Shown: positions 1-8,690 of the stretch, in pieces
Position numbering within the stretch: position 1 is the first letter of the stretch
Layout: each line of letters starts with the position of its first letter
Source: Brevibacterium rongguiense
GTDB taxonomy: Bacteria > Actinomycetota > Actinomycetes > Actinomycetales > Brevibacteriaceae
Assembly: GCF_009857845.1 (NCBI RefSeq)
Contig: NZ_WWEQ01000004.1
Location: 28,186 to 92,185, forward strand
Reading direction: 5' to 3'
Length of the DNA stretch: 64,000 nt
Made by a program: the position numbers and the translations under genes
The notes under the pieces: generated by a model
What the model was told of the DNA's origin: nothing
Database searches by the model: none
Seen by the model: only the letters and a program-made list of their open reading frames with translations

Positions 1-59
1 GGGTGGACGACGGCAGCGCCGTCACCGAGGTCTCCGAGGCCGCGCAGGAGGACATCTGA
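1..59 (+). CDS. C-terminal tail of an upstream gene, probably the ATPase of the nucleoside ABC transporter (partial)
   Basis: The window opens inside an open frame that reads VDDGSAVTEVSEAAQEDI and stops at TGA 57-59. The stop overlaps the ATG of the next permease (TGATG), so the two genes are translationally coupled. Transporters of this family (BmpA/NupNOPQ type) are encoded in the order binding protein, ATPase, permease, permease, so the missing upstream gene is inferred to be the ATPase. Only 18 codons are visible and they carry no diagnostic motif. Confidence 0.6.
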   Translation, partial: VDDGSAVTEVSEAAQEDI

Positions 60-1291
60 TGAGCTCAACGACCGTGTCGCAGCCGCCGGCGCCCCAGCCG
101 GCCGCGGGCGGCTCGCGCCCGGCGGGGACCGGCCAGCCCGGCCTCATGCGCCAGATCCTCTCCGGGTCCTGGCTCGTGTCCCTCCTGGCGATCGTCATCG
201 CCCTGGCGGTGGGCGCCGTGCTCATCGCCGTGGCCAACCCGGACGTGCAGGAGACGGCGAGCTACTTCTTCGCCCGCCCCGCCGATTTCTTCGCCGCCGC
301 CTGGCAGGCGATCTCGGAGGCCTACCTCGCGCTGCTGCGCGGCTCCGTGTTCGACTGGCAGGCCACCTCGGCGGTCCGGATGGTCAGGCCCTTCACCGAA
401 TCGCTCGTCAGCGCCACGCCGCTCATCCTCACGGGCCTGGGCATCGCGCTCGCATTCCGCTCCGGGCTGTTCAACATCGGCGGCCAGGGCCAGGTGGTGC
501 TCGGGTCCATCTGCTCCGGCTTCCTCGGCTACGCGCTGCACCTGCCCCCCGTCATCCACCTGCTCGTCGCCCTGGCCGGCGGCATCCTGGGCGGGGCGAT
601 CTGGGCGGGCATCGCCGGTGTGCTCAAGGCGCGCACCGGGGCCAACGAGGTGATCGTCACGATCATGCTCAACTCGATCGCCGGCTTCCTCTTCGCCTAC
701 CTGCTCAAGCAGGCGTGGTTCAAGCACACGGACTCCGCGAACCCCATCTCCGCTACGGTCGACTCGTCGGCCATGCTGCCGCCGCTGCTGCCCTCCCCGT
801 TCCGGCTGAATGCGGGCTTCATCGTCGCGATCCTCGCCACGCTGCTCGTATGGTGGCTGCTCGAGCGCTCGACGACCGGCTTCGAGTTCCGCGCGGTCGG
901 GGAGAACCCGAACGCCGCGAAGACGGCGGGCATCTCCGTGTCCCGCGTGACGATCACGGTCATGCTCATCGCCGGCGCCCTCGCCGGCCTGGGCGGGGCC
1001 GCGCAGATCCTCGGCACGGAGGGCAAGCTGTCCGCGGGCGTGGGCGGCTCGATCGGCTTCGACGCGATCACCGTCGCCCTGCTGGGCCGCTCCCGGCCGC
1101 TCGGCACGTTCTTCGCGGGCCTCCTGTTCGGCGCGTTCAAGGCCGGCGGGTACCTCATGCAGGCCCAGACCGGCACGCCCATCGACATCGTGCTCGTTGT
1201 GCAGTCCGTCATCGTGCTGCTCATCGCGGCGCCCCCGCTCGTGCGCACGATCTTCCGCCTGCCCGCCCCGGTGAAGAAGGAGGACGCGTGA
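59..1291 (+). CDS. ABC transporter permease, nucleoside family (first subunit)
   Basis: This 410-residue membrane protein has a hydrophilic N-terminus of about 35 residues, then alternating hydrophobic segments. It carries the family stretch FRSGLFNIGGQGQ near residue 137 and GENPNAAKTAGI near 282, typical of branched-chain/nucleoside-type permeases (BPD_transp_2; NupP/YufP group). It would form the membrane channel of a nucleoside importer together with the next gene. The start ATG overlaps the preceding stop and the end overlaps the GTG of the second permease, so the genes form one operon. The cytidine deaminase and thymidine phosphorylase genes downstream support nucleosides as the substrate; that assignment is inferred from context. 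Confidence 0.88.
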   Translation: MSSTTVSQPPAPQPAAGGSRPAGTGQPGLMRQILSGSWLVSLLAIVIALAVGAVLIAVANPDVQETASYFFARPADFFAAAWQAISEAYLALLRGSVFDWQATSAVRMVRPFTESLVSATPLILTGLGIALAFRSGLFNIGGQGQVVLGSICSGFLGYALHLPPVIHLLVALAGGILGGAIWAGIAGVLKARTGANEVIVTIMLNSIAGFLFAYLLKQAWFKHTDSANPISATVDSSAMLPPLLPSPFRLNAGFIVAILATLLVWWLLERSTTGFEFRAVGENPNAAKTAGISVSRVTITVMLIAGALAGLGGAAQILGTEGKLSAGVGGSIGFDAITVALLGRSRPLGTFFAGLLFGAFKAGGYLMQAQTGTPIDIVLVVQSVIVLLIAAPPLVRTIFRLPAPVKKEDA

Positions 1292-2574
1292 GCACCCTCG
1301 CCGCGCCGGCCGATGACCGGCAGACCCTCGCCGCGCTCCAGCCGATCGACTGGAAGCTGCCCATCGTCTACGGGGTGCTCGCGCTCCTGGCGCTCGTGGG
1401 CTTCGGCCTGGCGGCCCCCGGCGGCGCGCAGACGACCTTCGAGTTCGCCACCGAGGGGGACTTCTTCACGATCCCGCCCGTCGTGGTGCCCGCCAAGGCC
1501 ACCGCGATCGTGCTGGGCCTGTTCTGCGCGGTGCTCGCGGCCTACGCGACGTGGGCCGCGCGCCGGCGCTTCGAGCCCGGCACGTGGCTGCCCGTGTGCT
1601 TCGGCGTGCTGTTCATGCTCGCGTTCCTCACGTGGGCCGGCGCCGGCAACGGGCTCATCGCCACGACCTCGCTGCTCGCCGGCGCGCTCGCGCTGTCCGT
1701 CCCGCTCATCTTCGGCGCGATGACGGGCCTCATCGGCGAGCGCTCGGGCATCGTCAACATCGCGATCGAGGGCCAGCTCCTGGCCGGCGCGTTCTGCGCC
1801 GCCGTCGTCGCCTCGGCCGCGAAGAACCCGTACGTCGGCCTCATCGCAGCCCCGATCGGCGGCATGCTCGTCGCCTGCGTGCTCACGTTCTTCGCGATCC
1901 GCTACTGGGTCGACCAGATCATCATCGGCGTCGTGCTCAACGTGCTCGTCGTGGGCCTGACGAACTTCCTGTTCTCCACCGTGCTCTCGGCCGACGAGGC
2001 GACGTGGAACACCCGCGAGCAGCTGCCGAACCTGCCGATTCCCGGCCTGCGGTCCATCCCGGTCATCGGCGAGGTCCTCTTCGACCAGAACATCCTCGTG
2101 TACTTCATGTACGTCGTGGTCTTCGCCCTCCAGTTCCTCCTGTTCCGCTCCCGCTGGGGCCTGCGGATGCGCGCGATCGGCGAGCACCCGCGCGCCGCTG
2201 ACACCGTGGGCATCAACGTCAACCGGTGGCGGGCCATCAACACGATCCTCGCCGGCGGCATCGCCGGCCTGGGGGGCGCGTTCTTCACCGTGGGCTCCGG
2301 TCTGGCATTCGGCAAGGAGATGTCCGCCGGGCAGGGCTACATCGCGCTGGCCGCGATGATCCTGGGCAAGTGGAGCCCCAAGGGCGCGCTGTTCGCCGCC
2401 CTGCTGTTCGGGTTCGCGAAGAACCTGGGCAACTCGCTGTCCGCGATCGGCGCGCCGATCCCGCCGGACCTGCTGCTCATGCTGCCCTACATCGTCACGA
2501 TCTTCGCCGTCGCAGGCTTCGTGGGGCGCGTGCGCCCGCCGGCCGCCGAGGGCGTCCCCTACCGCAAGCAGTGA
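1288..2574 (+). CDS. ABC transporter permease, nucleoside family (second subunit)
   Basis: This 428-residue membrane protein belongs to the same BPD_transp_2 family as the preceding gene (NupQ/YufQ group). It shows GERSGIVNIAIEGQ near residue 150 and GEHPRAADTVGINVNRWR near 297, the matching pair to the first subunit's motifs. I chose GTG 1288 because it overlaps the preceding TGA (GTGA) and has an AAGGAGGA ribosome binding site 4-5 nt upstream; the open frame itself extends further up, inside the previous gene. About 100 residues of extra hydrophobic sequence precede the core domain. It presumably pairs with the first permease to import nucleosides. Confidence 0.88.
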   Translation: MSTLAAPADDRQTLAALQPIDWKLPIVYGVLALLALVGFGLAAPGGAQTTFEFATEGDFFTIPPVVVPAKATAIVLGLFCAVLAAYATWAARRRFEPGTWLPVCFGVLFMLAFLTWAGAGNGLIATTSLLAGALALSVPLIFGAMTGLIGERSGIVNIAIEGQLLAGAFCAAVVASAAKNPYVGLIAAPIGGMLVACVLTFFAIRYWVDQIIIGVVLNVLVVGLTNFLFSTVLSADEATWNTREQLPNLPIPGLRSIPVIGEVLFDQNILVYFMYVVVFALQFLLFRSRWGLRMRAIGEHPRAADTVGINVNRWRAINTILAGGIAGLGGAFFTVGSGLAFGKEMSAGQGYIALAAMILGKWSPKGALFAALLFGFAKNLGNSLSAIGAPIPPDLLLMLPYIVTIFAVAGFVGRVRPPAAEGVPYRKQ

Positions 2575-2579
2575 GGGCC

Positions 2580-2990
2580 ATGCGAGATTTCCCCGCCGAG
2601 GTGTGGGCCGAGCTCCACGACACCGCCCTGGCCGCGATGGCCCGGGCCTACGCGCCGTACTCCGGCTTCCCGGTGGGCGCCGCGGCGCTCGTCGACGACG
2701 GGCGGGTGGTGAGCGGCACGAACGTGGAGAACGCCGCCTACGGCCTGGGCCTGTGCGCCGAGTGCGGGCTCGTCTCCGAGCTCGCGCGCACCGGTGGCGG
2801 CCGCCTCGTCGCCTTCGCCTGCGTCGACGGCCGCGGCGAGCGCCTTGTGCCCTGCGGCCGGTGCCGCCAGCTGCTCTTCGAGTTCGGCGGGCCCGAGCTC
2901 GTCCTCGACCTGCCCAGCGGGCTCGCCCCCATGTCCGAGGTGCTGCCCGAGGCCTTCGGACCCGACCACCTGAGCGCCGCGCGCCGGTAG
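2580..2990 (+). CDS. cdd: cytidine deaminase
   Basis: This 136-residue protein has the standard length for homotetrameric cytidine deaminase, which converts cytidine and deoxycytidine to uridine and deoxyuridine. The zinc site is clear: TNVENAAYGLGLCAEC (Cys near residue 59, preceded by the substrate-binding N-x-E) and PCGRCRQ (near residue 91). The N-terminal substrate motif YAPYSGFPVGAA is present. The gene starts 5 nt after the second permease stop. It supplies uridine-type nucleosides to the phosphorylase encoded next. Confidence 0.95.
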   Translation: MRDFPAEVWAELHDTALAAMARAYAPYSGFPVGAAALVDDGRVVSGTNVENAAYGLGLCAECGLVSELARTGGGRLVAFACVDGRGERLVPCGRCRQLLFEFGGPELVLDLPSGLAPMSEVLPEAFGPDHLSAARR

Positions 2991-3075
2991 GCCGCCGGCC
3001 CGCGCCTCGGCGCCGGCCCCGGCGACCGGCGCCGGCGCCGCGCAACCCGCCCCACGACCACCCCGGGAGGACCCC

Positions 3076-4380
<1,305 letters not shown>

Positions 4381-4442
4381 GCGCCCGCCGCCCAGCAGCA
4401 CCCGTCCCATCCGCAGCCCGCACCCGCCAGAAGGAGCACCCC

Positions 4443-5113
4443 ATGACCAGCCGCGCTGACGTCGCCGCGATGATCGACCACACCCTGCTCAAGCCCGAGT
4501 CCACGCCCGCCGATGTCGCCGCCCTGGTCGCCGAGGCGCGCAGCCTGGGCGTGCTGGCCGTGTGCGTCTCCCCGACCAGCTGCCGCTGGCCGACACGGGG
4601 GAGCTCACCATCGCCACCGTCTGCGGGTTCCCCTCCGGAGCCGTCAAGAGCGAGGTCAAGGCCGCCGAGGCCGCCCGCGCCGTGGCCGACGGCGCGGACG
4701 AGGTGGACATGGTCATCCGCATCGGCGCCGCGAAGGCCGGGGACTGGGACGCCGTCGAGGCCGACATCCGCGCCGTCGTCCAGGCCACCGCCGAGGCCGC
4801 CCAGGAGACCGGGCGCGCCGCGCTGGTCAAGGTCATCCTCGAGTCCGCCGCGCTCAGCGACGCGGAGATCGTCGAGGCCTGCCGCCGCGCGGAGACCGCC
4901 GGCGCCGATTTCGTCAAGACCTCGACGGGCTTCCACCCGGCCGGCGGGGCCAGCGCGCACGCCGTCGAGCTCATGGCCACGACGGTGGGCGGCCGGCTGG
5001 GCGTCAAGGCCTCCGGCGGCATCCGCACCCCCGAGGCCGCGCAGGCCATGATCGACGCCGGCGCCACCCGCCTGGGCCTCTCCGGCTCCGCGACGGTGCT
5101 CGCGGGCTTCTGA
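4443..5113 (+). pseudogene. deoC: deoxyribose-phosphate aldolase gene interrupted by a single-base frameshift
   Basis: DeoC splits 2-deoxyribose 5-phosphate into acetaldehyde and glyceraldehyde 3-phosphate. The N-terminus ([10 protein letters not shown], then VLAVCVSP) reads in the frame of ATG 4443, but from about 4577 the protein continues in the +2 frame as [21 protein letters not shown] and stays there to the TGA at 5113. The catalytic regions ([17 protein letters not shown] with the Schiff-base lysine, [10 protein letters not shown]) all lie after the break. The 671-nt span is one base short of 224 codons, which fits loss of one C in the run at 4575-4578. A GAAGGAG ribosome binding site is intact. 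This is either a recent null mutation or a sequencing error. Confidence 0.85.
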
Positions 5114-5194
5114 GCAGTCCCGCCGGCGCCGTTCCCTCAGCGCACTTTCAGCGGCTCGGCAGTGTCGATTCACCGGTCTGACCTCGGCGGTTCG

Positions 5195-5209
5195 TACACT
5201 GGTGCTATG
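5195..5209 (+). promoter_or_regulatory. -10 element and leaderless start of the 5207 gene
   Basis: TACACT (5195-5200) is followed by six bases and then ATG 5207. This spacing puts the transcription start at or next to the initiation codon. No Shine-Dalgarno sequence is present. The -35 region is weak. Confidence 0.5.
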
Positions 5210-5605
5210 CCCAAGACCCGCACCGTCTCCCGACTCAGCCTTGCCGTCGCGGCAAGCGCCGGCGCATTCGCACTGCTGTGCCTGGTGAGCCTGCAGTGGG
5301 GTGCGGCGATCGCGTTCGCGGTGCTGGGCGCCGCCCAGTGGGCGTGCTCGTGGTGGGTCCACTCCTCGCCCAGCGCCCTGGCCGCGCGGGGCACCCCGGA
5401 CGGGGGACCGCGCAACGTGGACCGCGGCACGGTGGCCCTGACGTACACCGCGTATGCGGGCCTGTTCCTCGTGCTGCTCGTCTACCTGCTGGCCGCGCTC
5501 TTCAGCCCGCCGTTCAGCGATGTGCGGGTGCTCGCGATGACGCAGATGGTCGTGCTCTTCGGCACCTGGGGCATCTCGAACCTCGTCTTCGCCCGCCTGC
5601 GCTGA
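5207..5605 (+). CDS. small four-helix membrane protein, paralogue of the 6476 gene
   Basis: I do not recognise a named family. The 132-residue product has four hydrophobic segments (roughly residues 9-29, 32-50, 79-99 and 108-127). It ends FGTWGISNLVFARLR, closely matching YGTWGIANWVAAKRM at the end of the protein encoded at 6476-6901. Both also carry a double tryptophan after the second helix (SWWVHSSPS versus AWWAVHRSD). ATG 5207 was chosen over upstream in-frame codons because a -10 hexamer lies just six bases before it. The protein is probably integral to the cytoplasmic membrane; its role is unknown. Confidence 0.8.
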   Translation: MPKTRTVSRLSLAVAASAGAFALLCLVSLQWGAAIAFAVLGAAQWACSWWVHSSPSALAARGTPDGGPRNVDRGTVALTYTAYAGLFLVLLVYLLAALFSPPFSDVRVLAMTQMVVLFGTWGISNLVFARLR

Positions 5606-5686
5606 GCCCTGCCGGCCGCTTCGCAGGGGCCCGCGCGCCTCGGGTCGGGCCGACAGCGGTGTCCCGGCGATGGGCTGCGCGGCCGT

Positions 5687-6199
5687 TCAGCCGATGAGCC
5701 GCACGCCGGCGGCCGCCAGCGCGCCGAACACCACACCCCACGCCACGATGGACACGAGCTGCCAGCCGATGACGGCGTTGCGGCTGGCGCCGAACGAGAC
5801 CATCATCCCTGAGGTGATCTGGCTGGGCAGGAAGCACTGGCCCAGCAGGCTGACGCCGGGCACACCCCAGCGGTCGAACATGCGCCGGACCCGCGCCCGT
5901 CGCTTCGAGCCCGGCGCCCCGGCTGCCTCCGCGCTGGCGCCGGCCCCGGCCTGCGATCCGGCCCTACGGCGTGCCAGGACCGCGCGGCGGGCGGCGGCCG
6001 CGCCCATGACGACGAGCAGCATCGTGGCGGCATTGCCCACCACCGCCAGGCCGATCGCCACGACCGGGTGCATGCCGGTGAGGACCCCGATCGCGGAGCC
6101 GAAGTACGACTCGACGAACGGGATGGCGGACAGGGCGAGGATGCCCAGCCAGTGGACGGCCGGCGGCAGGGACTGGGCGAAGTCGACGAGCGCGTGCAT
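5687..6199 (-). CDS. small integral membrane protein of the putative small multidrug export family
   Basis: The 170-residue product has a hydrophobic N-terminus with a short motif, SAIPFVESYFGSAIGVLTGMHP, typical of the family annotated as putative small multi-drug export proteins (PF06695). There follows a basic loop (about residues 75-105) and more membrane segments. I chose ATG 6199 because AGGAGGA stands at the right distance before it, rather than the longer frame that begins at 6253. The gene is divergent from the XRE regulator at 6295, and three palindromes lie in the 95-bp space between them. Transport activity is a family-name inference only. Confidence 0.7.
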   Translation of the reverse strand: MHALVDFAQSLPPAVHWLGILALSAIPFVESYFGSAIGVLTGMHPVVAIGLAVVGNAATMLLVVMGAAAARRAVLARRRAGSQAGAGASAEAAGAPGSKRRARVRRMFDRWGVPGVSLLGQCFLPSQITSGMMVSFGASRNAVIGWQLVSIVAWGVVFGALAAAGVRLIG

Positions 6200-6230
6200 G
6201 GGTTCCTCCTGGTTCAGGGCGTCGCACGGT

Positions 6231-6246
6231 GGAAAGTGCGCTTTCC
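6231..6246. promoter_or_regulatory. 16-bp perfect palindrome between divergent genes
   Basis: GGAAAGTGCGCTTTCC reads the same on both strands. It lies 3 bp from the next palindrome and just upstream of the export-family gene at 6199. It may be a binding site for a second dimeric regulator or for the XRE protein encoded alongside. No direct evidence links it to a regulator. Confidence 0.5.
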
Positions 6247-6248
6247 AT

Positions 6249-6292
6249 GTCAAGCGTGCTTGACTGTCCGGCTGCTGTCAAGTACGTTTGAC
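6249..6292 (+). promoter_or_regulatory. promoter of the XRE gene with two operator-like inverted repeats
   Basis: Two copies of an inverted repeat lie 28 bp apart centre to centre: GTCAAGCGTGCTTGAC (6249-6264, perfect arms) and GTCAAGTACGTTTGAC (6277-6292, one mismatch). The first contains the -35 TTGACT (6260-6265) and the second contains the -10 TACGTT (6283-6288), with a 17-bp spacer. ATG 6295 follows six bases after the -10, so the transcript looks leaderless. This arrangement fits autorepression by the encoded XRE protein. Confidence 0.7.
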
Positions 6293-6294
6293 AC

Positions 6295-6492
6295 ATGGAG
6301 AGCCGGGTCAAGGAGCTGCGCCAGGACGCGGGGCTCTCACAGGAGGCGCTCGGCCGCGCGGTGGGGGTGTCGCGCCAGACCATCAACTCGCTGGAGAAGG
6401 GGCGCTACGACCCCTCCCTGCGACTCGCGGTCGCCCTGGCCCGCCATTTCCGACTCAGCGTGGAGGAGATCTTCGATGTCGACGCACCCTAA
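6295..6492 (+). CDS. XRE-family transcriptional regulator, short YozG-like form
   Basis: The 65-residue product is almost only a helix-turn-helix: VKELRQDAGLSQEALGRAVG, then VSRQTINSLEKGRYDPSL, then a tail ending VEEIFDV. This is the compact family in which the HTH spans the whole protein and acts as a dimer. The next gene, for a four-helix membrane protein, overlaps its 3' end by 17 nt (6476-6492). Such HTH genes are often paired with small membrane proteins. Two inverted repeats cover its promoter, so it probably represses its own operon until the membrane partner or a signal releases it (inference). Confidence 0.88.
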   Translation: MESRVKELRQDAGLSQEALGRAVGVSRQTINSLEKGRYDPSLRLAVALARHFRLSVEEIFDVDAP

Positions 6493-6901
6493 GCGCGGCC
6501 CGCTGGGCGTGTCCTGGCTCAACGTGGTCTTCGCCGCGGCCCTGCTCATCGCCGGTGTCCTCGTGGCCGTCCTCAGCGCGCGGGGACTGGCCTTCGGGCT
6601 CGTGCTCTGCGCGCTCGCGGTGATCCAATTCGGCGCGGCCTGGTGGGCGGTTCACCGCTCGGACAACGACCTCGCCCGCATCAACGCCCTCGAATACGCG
6701 GACGAGCGCGAGCGCCAGGTCGCCCGCGCGGGCCTTGCCGCCGTGGGCGCGGTGGCGCTCATCGGCAGCCTCGCGCTCGTCGTCGTGGGCTTCGTGCTCG
6801 ACGATGCGCGCGTGCCCCTCGAGGCAATCGCGCCGTGGTCCGTCCTCGTGCTCTACGGCACGTGGGGGATCGCCAACTGGGTGGCGGCCAAGCGGATGTG
6901 A
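6476..6901 (+). CDS. four-helix membrane protein partner of the XRE regulator
   Basis: The 141-residue product has four hydrophobic stretches (about 14-34, 36-57, 84-107 and 120-138). A charged loop between helices 2 and 3 contains EYADERERQVARAG, resembling the DER...A motif seen before the third helix in DUF2178-like proteins. It begins inside the XRE gene (ATG 6476), which implies translational coupling. Its C-terminus and WW motif resemble the protein encoded at 5207-5605, so the two are paralogues lying on either side of a divergent membrane gene. Function is unknown; sensing or transmitting a membrane signal to the regulator is a guess. Confidence 0.8.
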   Translation: MSTHPKRGPLGVSWLNVVFAAALLIAGVLVAVLSARGLAFGLVLCALAVIQFGAAWWAVHRSDNDLARINALEYADERERQVARAGLAAVGAVALIGSLALVVVGFVLDDARVPLEAIAPWSVLVLYGTWGIANWVAAKRM

Positions 6902-6910
6902 GCCCCGGGT

Positions 6911-8689
6911 CTACAGCCCCAGCGATCCCGCGAGCTGCTCGCGCATCGCGGCCAGGCGCGCCGCTGCGCGCGAGCGCGCCCCGGCCAGCGCCTCGGCGCC
7001 GGCAACCGGCTCCGCGGCCTCGAGGTAGCACTTGAGCTTGGGCTCCGTGCCCGAGGGGCGGATGATGACCCGATCGCCCGCGGCGGTCTCGAGGACCATG
7101 CCGTCGGTGGGCGGAAGCTCCGGCGAGCCCTCGCTCAGGTCGACGACGCGCTCCACCGGCGAACCCGCGAGCTGCGCGGGCGGGGCCTCGCGCAGGCGGC
7201 GCATCGCCGCGGCGATGAGGGAGACATCGGCGACCCGGAAGCTCAGCGGCGCGGTCAGGCGCACGCCGTCGCGGGCGCGGATGCGCGCCAGCTCGTCGTC
7301 GACCGTGCGGCCCTCGGCCTTGAGCCGCGAGGCCAGGGCCGCGAACAGGAGGCCCGCGGAGATCCCGTCCTTGTCGCGCACCGCGGCCGGGTCCACGCAG
7401 TAGCCCAGCGCCTCCTCGTAGCCGAAGACCAGCCCCGGGACGCGGGAGATCCACTTGAAGCCGGTGAGCGTCGACACGTGCTGGAGGCCGTGGGCGGCGG
7501 CCACGGCGGCCAGCGCGCGGGAGGACACGATGGAGTTCGCCATCGTCAGGTGCGTGGCCTCCGAGGCGGAGAAGCGCTGGCCGACGAACTCGCCCAGCAG
7601 CAGGCCCACCTCGTCGCCGGTGAGCTGGCGCCACGTACCGGACCCGGCCTGCGGGTCCGGAATCGCGGCGGAGAAGCGGTCGGCGTCCGGGTCGTTGGCG
7701 ATGATGAGCTCGGCGCCGCTGCCCTGGGCCCGGGCGATCGCGAGGTCGAGCGCGCCGGGCTCCTCCGGGTTGGGGAAGGCGACGGTGGGGAAGTCCGGGT
7801 CCGGGGAGAACTGCTCATCCACCGGCACGACGTCTTCGAAGCCCGCCTCGTGGAGCGCGGCCGTCATCATCTGCCCGCCCACGCCGTGCATGGCGGTGAG
7901 CACGATGCGCAGGGGCGCCTGGGCGCTGGCGTCGAGCTCGCGCAGGCGGTCGAGGTAGGCGCGCACCACCTCGTCGCCCAGGGTCTCCCAGCCCTGCGCG
8001 CGGGGGACGGAGGCAACCGCATCGACCGCGGCGATGCGCTCGGCGATCATGGCGTCGAACGGGGGCACGATCTGCGCACCCGCCCCGGCCTGGGCGGCGC
8101 GCTGCGCGGCGACGGGGTCCTCGCCGGCTAGCGCGTAGCCAGCGCGCAGCGCGGACTCGCCCAGGTAGACCTTGTAGCCGTTGTCCCGGGGCGGATTGTG
8201 GCTGGCGGTGACCATGACGCCGGCGTCGGCGCGCAGGCTCAGCAGCGCAAACGCGAGCAGCGGGGTGGGCAGCTGCGGCGGCAGCATGATCGCCCGGCCG
8301 CCGGCGGCGGTGACGACCGCGGCCGTGTCCGCGGCGAAGTCGGCCGAGCCGTAGCGGGCATCGCAGCCGATGACCACGGAGAAGCCCTCGCCCACGGTGT
8401 CGCGCAGGAAGGCGGCCAGGCCCGCGGCCGCGCGGATGACGACGGCGCGGTTCATCCGGTTGGGCCCGCCGCCCAGCGCCCCGCGCAGGCCCGCGGTGCC
8501 GAACGCCAGGGGGCCGGCGAACCGGTCCTCGAGGTCCGCGCGCGCGGCGGCGGCCTCGTCGGCATCCCCGCGGGCGGTAGCGAGGAGCGCCTGCAGCTCG
8601 GCGCGAGTGGCGGGATCGGGGTCATCGGCGATCCAGGCGGCGACGACCTGGGGGTCGAAGCCCGCGGTGAAGCGGTCCGCGACGGCCAT
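6911..8689 (-). CDS. alpha-D-phosphohexomutase family enzyme (phosphoglucomutase/phosphomannomutase; possible phosphopentomutase)
   Basis: The 592-residue product has all four family motifs in order: active-site phosphoserine loop VMVTASHNPPRDNGYKVY, metal loop IIANDPDADRF, sugar-binding GFKWISRVPGLVFGYEEALGY, and the phosphate-binding loop IIRPSGTEPKLK near the C-terminus. The start chosen (MAVADRFTAG) lies directly after the stop of purine nucleoside phosphorylase, so the pair is co-transcribed. Because it sits among deoA, deoC, cdd and PNP, and no DeoB is visible, its likely job is isomerising (deoxy)ribose 1-phosphate to the 5-phosphate. That is inference from context; sugar-hexose mutase activity is equally allowed by sequence. 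Confidence 0.85.
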   Translation of the reverse strand: MAVADRFTAGFDPQVVAAWIADDPDPATRAELQALLATARGDADEAAAARADLEDRFAGPLAFGTAGLRGALGGGPNRMNRAVVIRAAAGLAAFLRDTVGEGFSVVIGCDARYGSADFAADTAAVVTAAGGRAIMLPPQLPTPLLAFALLSLRADAGVMVTASHNPPRDNGYKVYLGESALRAGYALAGEDPVAAQRAAQAGAGAQIVPPFDAMIAERIAAVDAVASVPRAQGWETLGDEVVRAYLDRLRELDASAQAPLRIVLTAMHGVGGQMMTAALHEAGFEDVVPVDEQFSPDPDFPTVAFPNPEEPGALDLAIARAQGSGAELIIANDPDADRFSAAIPDPQAGSGTWRQLTGDEVGLLLGEFVGQRFSASEATHLTMANSIVSSRALAAVAAAHGLQHVSTLTGFKWISRVPGLVFGYEEALGYCVDPAAVRDKDGISAGLLFAALASRLKAEGRTVDDELARIRARDGVRLTAPLSFRVADVSLIAAAMRRLREAPPAQLAGSPVERVVDLSEGSPELPPTDGMVLETAAGDRVIIRPSGTEPKLKCYLEAAEPVAGAEALAGARSRAAARLAAMREQLAGSLGL

Positions 8690-8690
8690 C

